DNA from: Daucus carota subsp. sativus
Taxonomy: Eukaryota > Streptophyta > Magnoliopsida > Apiales > Apiaceae
DNA: 64,000 bases
Assembly (NCBI RefSeq): GCF_001625215.2
Contig: NC_030387.2
Span: 1,054,001 to 1,118,000, forward strand
Reading direction: 5' to 3'
Below the pieces are notes generated by a model, which was not told the origin of the DNA, made no database searches, and saw nothing but the letters and a program-made list of their open reading frames with translations. Positions within the stretch are counted from its first letter, which is position 1. Each line of letters opens with the position of its first letter. Below, piece after piece: positions 56,641 through 64,000 of this stretch. The translations under genes were made by a program, and so were the position numbers.

Positions 56641-56829
56641 CCTTCAAAACAACTCAATTTAAGACTAGCCAAACAGAGATTATCCGAGTTACCTTAAAAA
56701 GACTATTTAACTCAATGCAGATGCAGCTAGATACTCTCCAGAGTCCCAGTCCGCAGAGAAGACTTGAGTAGTGCAGTTCTGCATTCGGAGACACATTCGA
56801 CTTTCATGTGCTTCAATCAGAGTGTCGTT

Positions 56830-57285
56830 GACGGAGTCAAACTGTTCGTGAGATACTCGAGATTTTACGAATTCGACTTGGTAATAATCGAGCCGAGCTC
56901 GAGCTTGAGCTATTTGAATGTTTTATTGAGCCGAGCTCGAGCTTCAAATTACTCGGCTCGTAATGTTCGCGAGCCTTATCGAGCCTCTATTATTTTTATT
57001 TTTTTATTGTAAGTTTATTTTTTATAAAAATATTAAATATTTTATTTATAGTTTGTATATTTAATCGAAACAAACTCGAGCCGAACCGATCATATTTCGA
57101 GTTTTTATCAATATTTCATGACTCGATTCGAGCTTTTGAGTCGAACTCAAGCCTATAGACCTGTTTACGAGCCGAGTTTCAACTAGAAATTAAAGTCTCG
57201 GTCGAACTTGAGCCCGAGCCCCGAACTTTTTATTCGAGCCGAGTCTGGCCATGTTCGCCTCGGCTCGGCCCCGAACCTATCAATG
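56830..57285. mobile_element. GAGCTCGAG-rich palindromic element (hAT-like, ends not placed)
   Basis: Dense GAGCCGAGCTCGAGC and CGAACTTGAGCCCGAGCC motifs flank an AT-rich middle, like the elements at 9273, 12932 and 25696 but with different ends. No certain TIR border or target duplication. Confidence 0.5.
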
Positions 57286-58287
57286 CAGTTTATGTTTTGA
57301 GGTAATCTTAAGTTGTTTAGCAAGTCTGCCACATATCAATATATACCATTTGAAATCAGAAAAATAAGGTAATCCAAGTTCTGACATCTTTTGCAACTTC
57401 CAAGGAATGAGTCGGGTCCGTCACAGACGACTTGTGTAGATTACACATTTTGTTGAAATGTGCATAAATAATTATAGCTTTTCAGTTTTCTATATATTAG
57501 TTGAGCATTCGGTGCACAAGTGATTCGTGTTTTGCAGCAAATGCCTGCTGATAAGGTCGGTCTGATTCCAGCTTAATGCATCAAGAAGTATCAGAACCTC
57601 AGTCTAATTGCTAAGAATCATTTTCAACATGACATAAAAACACTTCTGAGAATTTCAGCTTTCTCATGTACTAATCCTGTCGTCCTTATTTCCTTATCGT
57701 GCAGTACCTTAGTGTTTACAGCATATTGATTTACGAATGCAGCATAATGCCTTCTTGAAGCAGAAGCCATGAACATCCCGGAGTTTGCTGATCACTGATC
57801 ATAAATATACAATCCTGAGAACAATATCTTAAAAATATCGTCGGTCTTGCTACACATGAAGCAAAACTGGAAGTAGCAATACAGAGATTGGATCAAAACC
57901 CTGTTATAATTATAATAATCTCTATAATAAGTATACTACAATTCTACAACTGAGGTTTTTAGTCATATTATGTAAAATAAAGTAAAGGGTCCAAAATGTT
58001 ATTTTTAGAAAATGTTGTAGAAATAACCCGCGAAAATAGCTCAATCCCTATATCTGGAAAGATAATTAATCATGCTACAATAAAGGAGAACCTTAGAAAA
58101 CTATAGCTGCAAATTTGCAGTCCAGAGGCATGTGCAAAGTTTAAGGAAATAAGATGTTAAAGACATCGAAAAGTCAATCCATTTCTCAGAAACCATTTTG
58201 CATTTGTTACATCTTCTTCACCCTTGGGACTCTGATCCAGGTTCTGAGGGCGGAAGAATCACACTGGAGACATCCAAAAGTAAAAAA
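57286..58287 (+). other. Spacer and upstream region of the PMEI gene
   Basis: No gene or clear repeat. It should contain the promoter of the PMEI gene. The frame is open upstream of its ATG to 58198, but that stretch does not look like a signal peptide. Confidence 0.4.
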
Positions 58288-58821
58288 ATGAAAATGGCTT
58301 CCAAAATGCACCAACTTTTTCCAATATTGTGCCTAGCCATGGTCATGCTAGGCCTCTTTGCCTCCCCCACCGAGGCAAAGTTCAAGGGCATCAATCCATT
58401 CTGCAGAACCAGTGATTTCAGACGAGTGTGCAACGTCATGGTTGCAGGTGCAACAAACCTGCACGATGCAACCAAGAATGCACTTCAATCCGCTCACAGA
58501 GCTGGAACCGTTCTGCAAAAAACGTTACCTGAAATTGAACAAGGCCTTGAAGGCGTCGATGCATCCACCAAAGATGACACGGTGTCTACATGCAAAGACA
58601 CATTTGATGCAGTTGTGGATAATGTGAAACAAGCTCTGCAATATTTTGAAGCCAACGACATTGCTAGCGTTAATACTTATTTATCCGCGGCCACCAGTGT
58701 GACTGATTGCCAGGATGCTTTCAAGGAGGTTGGAGCAGATTTTCCTCCCAATGTGGCCAAGCTTACGAAAAATGTGGATATGCAAATCAGCAATTGCTTG
58801 GCAGTGACTCAACAAAAGTGA
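58288..58821 (+). CDS. Plant invertase/pectin methylesterase inhibitor (PMEI) domain protein
   Basis: Intronless, 177 residues from the ATG at 58288. This start (or the next at 58294) is chosen because it puts a signal peptide at the N-terminus (LFPILCLAMVMLGLFASPTEA). The domain has the paired cysteines of the four-helix PMEI fold: CRTSDFRRVC early, then CKDTFDAVVDNV, TDCQDAF and a last ISNCLAV. Such proteins are secreted and inhibit pectin methylesterases or acid invertases in the wall; which of the two cannot be told from sequence. It is slightly short but within the family's range. Confidence 0.9.
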   Translation: MKMASKMHQLFPILCLAMVMLGLFASPTEAKFKGINPFCRTSDFRRVCNVMVAGATNLHDATKNALQSAHRAGTVLQKTLPEIEQGLEGVDASTKDDTVSTCKDTFDAVVDNVKQALQYFEANDIASVNTYLSAATSVTDCQDAFKEVGADFPPNVAKLTKNVDMQISNCLAVTQQK

Positions 58822-60103
58822 GTCCAAGCATTTGATATGAGGCATCAAATGTGTAGCCTGTTGTTTAAGTGTAATTTCATCTGAGATTGTGCCACTGAGG
58901 ATTATGAGGTATTATATGTTGATCATGAATGCATAAATCTTATTTATGATATATGAACTCAGTTTTGAAAATTGGTGATTAATCACCTATTAATCCCGAT
59001 TCTATAGTTTACTGAACTCATTAAATATCTAATTATTTAATTAACTATCCAATTAATCTCTGATTAGTTCAATCATATCCTATTAATCTTTGTTTTCTAT
59101 ATACACCGGTTAGGTCCAAATATTTTATTATATATTTTTTGATGAGATGCAAATAAATATTTTTAATTGATAGATAAAAAGCATGAAAGTTATTTTGAAA
59201 CTTTTTAAGCAAAAACTGGGAAAGATTCATGTATCCGTCTGATTAAAGTTTTACAAAAAAGTTACTATAGAAATTCTTTTAAAAAAATTGTGTTTCAAAT
59301 ATTTTGACTTGGAGTCAAATTTGAATCTTTAGTCCGACTAATTTTTAGTAATAAATTAGTATTCGCAATTCGTGAAACGCATTCTAGCAGAATCAAGCGA
59401 CGGAAATTAACGGGGCGTATTTTATTGGGATTTTAATGGATTGTTTTTTTTTTTTTGAAAGTATAATGGATTGTTTTTAGTTCATGGATTTTAATGAATT
59501 GTATGTGATTTTGAATTTGTGCGAATTTTTGATAAAATGTTGCAGAGTTGATAGGATTTAAGCACAATACTTCAAAATCCCATTGATTTTGGTGGGATTT
59601 CAAAAAACTTAAAATACACTGAAAAATGCAACAAAATCCATCATTTTATTAAATCCAAAAAGATCCATTAGTATTTGAATACCATCAGATTTTAAACAAT
59701 CCCGATTGAATACCATTAGATTTTAAATCATAATTTAAAATCTCAATTGAATACCACCAGATTTTGTAGCATAATTTAAAATCCCAATACCTCAAGATTT
59801 TAACGGATTTCAAACAATTCCAATCGAATATCTCCGAATTTCATGAATGCAAAAAAATACTTTAAAATCCTAATCTAAATACACCCGATTCGTATGGGTA
59901 TTCACATTATTGGCAAAGCGAACGAAAAGTTACAATTATTGAACTCAAAAATAGAATTTATCTATTGGCAAAGCTAAATTATCATATTTAAAGTCTTGAT
60001 CATTGTGACTTTTATTGGAATTTTTTACTTTTTACTTTTTAATTTATGTCGATTTCTGAATCAGCGACATGTGAGCGCCACCTACACGCCCCCGCTTTTC
60101 TTT
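58822..60103. other. Spacer between the PMEI and PDK/Maf genes
   Basis: 3' UTR of the PMEI gene, then AT-rich DNA with a MITE at about 59410-59890. No gene seen. Confidence 0.45.
59410..59890. mobile_element. MITE rich in GATTTTAATGGATTG repeats
   Basis: Left GGGGCGTATTTTATTGGGAT and (inverse right) GGGTGTATTTAGATTAGGAT form the ends. The interior repeats AATACCACCAGATTTT and AAAATCCCAAT motifs in both orientations. Superfamily uncertain, probably hAT. Confidence 0.6.
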
Positions 60104-60110
60104 TATATAA
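60104..60110 (+). promoter_or_regulatory. TATA box of the PDK-like first exon
   Basis: TATATAA about 174 bp before the ATG at 60284, in a GC-poor promoter followed by a pyrimidine-rich leader (CTCTCTCCTCATCATCTCTC). Confidence 0.55.
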
Positions 60111-60283
60111 GTATATTTTGATTATAGATACTCAAATCACCGAATAATATAAATCACCGGTTCTCATTCGATTCTCATTGGAAATCACCTTCATTACATT
60201 AGAATCTCGTTAGCATCAGTTCACCACTCCTTTATTAGCCCACCACTCTCTCCTCATCATCTCTCCCCGAGATTTTCGCGGCC

Positions 60284-60532
60284 ATGGCGACCAAGAAGCT
60301 CTGCGAATCCTTCTCCAAGACCCTAATCGACGAAGCCCACAAATGGGGGTGTATGAAACAGACCGGCGTGAGCCTGCGTCACATGATGAAGTTTGGGTCC
60401 AGGCCCACCGATCGGAACTTGTTGAGTGGGGCCCAGTTTCTTCACAAAAAGCTGCCCATTAGAATTGCAAGAAGGGCTATTGAGCTCGAGACTCTCCCTT
60501 ATGGCCTTTCTCAGAAGCCTGCTGTGTTTAAG
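60284..60532 (+). CDS. PDK: First exon of pyruvate dehydrogenase kinase (rest of the gene absent)
   Basis: 83 codons beginning MATKKLCESFSKTLIDEAHK and containing KQTGVSLRHMMKFGSRPT, AQFLHKKLPIRIARRAIELE and LPYGLSQKPAVFK, the N-terminal helix region of plant mitochondrial PDK, with an ordinary leader and a TATA box. The exon ends AAG|GTCACA in phase 0. None of the later PDK exons (histidine-kinase-like ATPase part) follows. What comes next is a Maf-like gene, so the exon is either a truncated relic or the 5' exon of a fusion (see findings). By itself it cannot make an active kinase. Confidence 0.85.
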
Positions 60533-60741
60533 GTCACATGGGTTTTCATTCTTGTGTGTGTTTTGAGTGTGTGTGGTGATTTTTTAATGCTCTTGATGTT
60601 TGTTTTTAAATATTTGTTGATTTTTAAATGTAATTGTCTACAACCCCTTTCAATTTCATTTCACAATGCTTGCCTTATTTTTCCATGAAAATAGTGTTAG
60701 TGTATAAGATGTTTGTATAGATATTCATGTACACTGTTTGC

Positions 60742-63168
60742 ATGTTCTATGAAAAGATTATACTGGGCTCTTCTTCGATGGCTCGGAGGAAGATTCTTGG
60801 TGACATGGGTTATGAATTCACCATCATGGTATGTTAATTAATTTGTTGATATATTTTCGACATGAAGAAAATGGCATTCAGCTTTGAAAACCTGATTAAT
60901 TGTGTTTTTTTTTATTAGACTGCGGATATAGATGAGAAAGCTATTAGAATGGATAAGCCTGAGGATTTGGTTGTGACTTTAGCTGAGGCTAAGGTACTCT
61001 TTTTCTTTTTTCTAACAATTCTACTTCAAAAGTAATATTAATGAAACAAAATTTTGTTATGAGAAGCGTGTTTATTTGAAGGAGGGTAATTCGTATTTGA
61101 GTATTTGTTTGTTGAATTCTTACTTGATTGTATGATTTTAACGTTAGGCAGATGCTATCATAGCGAGGCTAAAGACTATGGATCAGTCCGTGGAGGATGC
61201 GAGCTCCAAAGAGCCCACATTGTTGATCACTGCAGACACAGTATGCTCTTACCAAATTTGTTTTATATATTTCTTTTGTGCTTCATGGCAAAACTTTATT
61301 TCCCAAATTCGATAACTGATAGGATTACCAAATTGGAAACAATATTATTTCTTGCTAATTAAGAAAAAGAACCAAGACTATGTGTTCTTTTGTCATGGAA
61401 ACAATTTGATAATTAAGGAATGGCCATGTGGTAGGCAAGGTGCACCTATGGCCGGGAGAGGTTTAAAGTTCGATCGTCATCCACGTGCCCTTCCCTTATA
61501 CTTGAATATATGTCAAAAATTAATAACAATTAAACAAAAAAAGTTATTAAAAAACAAATAAGAAGGATTCAATGTCATACTGTTTAACTGATGATCAAAC
61601 ATCAGACAGGAAATGTAGATGCCTAATAGTACCTTTTTATTTGGTAGACTATGCAATATCTGATAAAGGGGCATATCTACCGGTTTCACCCAACCGTTCT
61701 TTTATTTTATGTGTTCCAGAAAATTTACATCTATACAGTTTACAGGTTTCCGGCCAATAGTACACATTTTAATCATGCAGTTTGCCTTGCCGTAATAAGG
61801 TTTTACACGAGCTCTGTATTTCATACTGCATAAGCCTATACTCATTCATGTAATGCTATCCAATCAATGTTCATCGTATCGAACTATCAATTGCAATGGC
61901 TCTTTACGTATGTTGGTTGTACTAAAAGTTTTGAGCGGCTTTGTGAAGTGATCGCCAGACATTTAGTTTTCTCGTTTAGCATGGCCTACTTTTAATGATG
62001 TTTGCTTAATAATTACTGGAAACATTTCTCAAAGACGTAAATGAATATTCATCGTGTACTTCCTTCTTTCGTTTGAGTACATATACCATATTATGTTAAG
62101 TCTCACCGCACAACTAATTGATATTGAGGTGGTGGTGTATGAAGGGACAATCAGAGAAAAACCATCAGACAAGAAAGAAGCTCGCCACTTTATAAAAGGT
62201 ATGCTTCATTGAGTTTTGTTAGTTCCTTATATTTACATAATTTAAAACTCTTGTGGAACTTGTTTTGCAGGATATTCTGGTGGTCAAGCCTCAGTAGTTG
62301 GATCTGTTGTAGTGAGCAACCTTACTACTGGGAAAAGAACGAGGGGATGGGACAGGGCCGAGGTAAGTATTTCTCAAACTTGTATGTTGTACTCTTCATA
62401 GTGTCATATAAAGGTATTTACCTGTCTTGATGTTGATGATATTAATTTGAGGTCTGCTATATCTGCTCTGTTGTTGCAGGTCTATTTTCATGAAATACCT
62501 GATGAAGTTATTGATAGCATGGTAACCACAAATTTGTGACACTTGCATACTATGATTATTTTCTTATTGGAATCATCGATTGTTATTTCCTATGCTAGGT
62601 CGAGGAGGAAATTATGCTCAAAGTTGCTGGTGGTTTGACAATTGAACATCCACTGACTCTACCCTATATTGACACAGTGGTCAGCTCTTTTCTCTCTTTC
62701 TGATATCTGTAGGACAGTATGAGGATGTAGGCGTCAACATGCTAATTTGCTTGGGCAGGCTTATTATCCTAATTATGATTTATATGACTTGCTCACTATC
62801 TTTAATGGCTATTATTCAATATTTGTATATTTGTATTGACAAGTTTTCTTTTAGTAAAATAGTGTATTGAACCTGTATTTGCATCAGCCCAACGCAAATT
62901 ATGTTTTATGGCATGTTTTTTGAAGGTTTTCATTTGGCCTCCTCTAATCCCGATCTCTTGTTTATAAAATTTTTGTCTCTGCTTGACATGCTAGCATCTA
63001 GCTGCCCATTTGAGCTTTTAGGACGGTTGATATGTGCCACATACAGGTTAACGGTGAAATTAACAAAAACATCTTATATTTGTCGTGGTTATGCAGGTAG
63101 GTACTTATGACAGTGTTATGGGACTCTCGAAATCTCTCACAGAAAAGCTCATTCAAGAAGCCCTCTAG
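60742..63168 (+). CDS. Maf-like nucleotide pyrophosphatase
   Basis: Eight exons: 60742-60828 (or 60757-60828 if spliced to the PDK exon), 60919-60993, 61148-61240, 62129-62198, 62271-62362, 62480-62521, 62599-62679 and 63097-63168. They join to 203 residues with the ATG at 60742 (another in-frame ATG is at 60727). Maf hallmarks: IILGSSSMARRKIL near the N-terminus, the acidic TADIDEKAI, LLITADTVV with the catalytic aspartate, KPSDKKEARHFI, and YIDTVVGTYDSVMGL near the end. Maf proteins remove pyrophosphate from non-canonical or pyrimidine nucleoside triphosphates (house-cleaning). All introns use GT-AG. Its own short upstream exon and leader are not obvious, which supports use of the PDK promoter. 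Confidence 0.9.
61412..61505 (+). mobile_element. SINE-like repeat in Maf intron 3
   Basis: GGCCATGTGGTAGGCAAGGT resembles an A box and GTTTAAAGTTCGATCGTC a B box of a tRNA-derived SINE, about 30 bp apart, followed by CACGTGCCCTTCCCTTATAC. The 3' tail and target duplication are not clear. Confidence 0.5.
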
Positions 63169-63639
63169 AACTTGTATTATAGGCTCACGTTTCATGCACA
63201 CTGTAATTTTGTAGGCTAGAGCCGGAATTTTACCAAGCTCTCAAAGTCTTGATTGTTTATCATTTGCAATGTTACCATTCAAAAAAAGTTAATCTTATGA
63301 AAATGATACAATTATAGAACTCAAAGATATAGTAATACTATACAAAGTTTCTTTTTAATTTAGCCTTGTCAATAGAAAAAGTTTCGTTCTTTCCTATGAT
63401 ATACATAGAAGCAGCTCCAATATACAAATAAATACCTATGAATTTTTGTACTGTGATAAATGTATATAATGAAATATGTAAAGAATAATTGATTTCATGA
63501 TTTTCTTATAAAAACAAAAAAAAGGTCCGCGAAACCTTTTAGCACCTATAATTTACATAAGTATATAATTTTTTTTTCTTTTATCAGTGATATACAAGAT
63601 CTTACTTCAACGAGAATTTTTAAAATGAGAAAGGATGAT
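63169..63639. other. 3' UTR and AT-rich spacer after the Maf-like gene
   Basis: No other gene or repeat is recognised. Confidence 0.45.
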
Positions 63640-63860
63640 CATTGTAGCTATTGCGCGAGTCCGTGGATTTACCCGGTACGCGATCATAGATTTACCCGGT
63701 GTGCACCAAAGGTAGCTGGTTCCTGCGTTAAACCGGTGCTCGTGGATTTATCTGGTGCGCGCCCGTAGATTTACCCGATGCGCACCAAAGATAGCTGGTT
63801 CCCGCGTTAAACCGGTGCGCACCCAAAAGCAGCGGGTTCCTGCGTCAAAAAAAGATACTC
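63640..63860. repeat. GC-rich tandem repeat (GTGGATTTACCCGGTGCGC units)
   Basis: About three to four degenerate units, each with a GGATTTACCCGGTRCGC part and a GGTAGCTGGTTCCTGCGTTAAA part, in an otherwise AT-rich end of the window. The motif also occurs in the SINE-like repeat at 29215-29300. Confidence 0.75.
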
Positions 63861-64000
63861 AATATTCAATAACATCCTCTCCCTTCTATTTTTATACATA
63901 AATATAATAAAAAAATAATATAATATAAATTATGCACTTTCATTTTCCCCTTGGCACAAAAAATCAAAGAAAAACAACAACATTTCAACCACAACTCATT
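63861..64000. other. AT-rich end of the window
   Basis: Nothing recognised. Confidence 0.4.

Noticed and set aside
58198..58287. Upstream start for the PMEI protein
   Set aside because: The 30 extra residues do not resemble the family and would bury the signal peptide.
60284..60688. Complete 134-residue PDK protein from the long frame
   Set aside because: The PDK similarity stops at the GT donor at 60533; the rest is hydrophobic intron translation.
1..64000. CRISPR arrays, operons, bacterial-type features or riboswitches
   Set aside because: None is seen; the spaced repeats here are plant transposable elements and microsatellites.

Overview
This is nuclear DNA from a eudicot plant. The evidence is intron-rich genes with GT-AG junctions, typical plant families (PTI1-like kinase, DC1-domain protein, PMEI-domain protein, GDSL lipase, NPSN SNARE), a Ty1/copia retrotransposon, many Stowaway, hAT, Mutator and Harbinger miniature elements, and a degraded copy of a plastid tRNA gene. 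The order or family of the plant cannot be fixed from the sequence alone.

Layout. 1-4.3 kb: 3' part of a copia element with an uninterrupted gag-pol frame and its 3' LTR. 4.6-8.3 kb: an unusual array of four unrelated terminal-inverted-repeat (TIR) elements, each lying exactly between (TA)n microsatellites. 8.3-10.9 kb: nested miniature elements. 11-44.5 kb: a gene block of a PTI1-like kinase (+), a GPK1/At5g18500-like receptor-like kinase (-), a TPT/nucleotide-sugar-type translocator (+) and a novel plant SNARE of the NPSN11-13 group (-). As I recall the Arabidopsis map, this is the order at At3g17410-At3g17440, echoed at At1g48210-At1g48240, so the block looks like conserved microsynteny. 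Its introns and intergenic spaces are full of transposable elements. Intron 1 of the SNARE gene holds a 1.4-kb direct duplication with no visible difference between copies. 44.7-47.9 kb: miniature elements, a Mutator-like element with doubled TIRs, and a LINE fragment. 48.6-50.7 kb: a GDSL esterase/lipase gene (-). 52-56.2 kb: a plastid-derived scrap, an ALIX/BRO1-like gene fragment (-), and a DC1-domain gene (-) split by one in-frame TAG. 58.3-58.8 kb: a PMEI-domain secreted protein (+). 60.1-63.2 kb: a promoter plus first exon of pyruvate dehydrogenase kinase lying directly upstream of, and in splicing phase with, a Maf-like nucleotide pyrophosphatase gene (+).

The strongest candidate for something undescribed is the group of seven TA-microsatellite-embedded TIR elements (4641-5099, 5182-7327, 7374-7803, 7844-8271, 17545-17853, 31528-32241, 36214-36378). 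They differ inside but share the (TA)n target and, in several cases, related ends and TTCTG...CAGAA palindromes. None encodes a visible transposase, so an enzyme would have to act in trans. The second is the possible PDK-Maf exon fusion. All exon borders were read by eye from splice signals and protein-family continuity. For the five multi-exon genes with a complete reading frame, and for the DC1 gene up to its TAG, the summed exon lengths are divisible by three.
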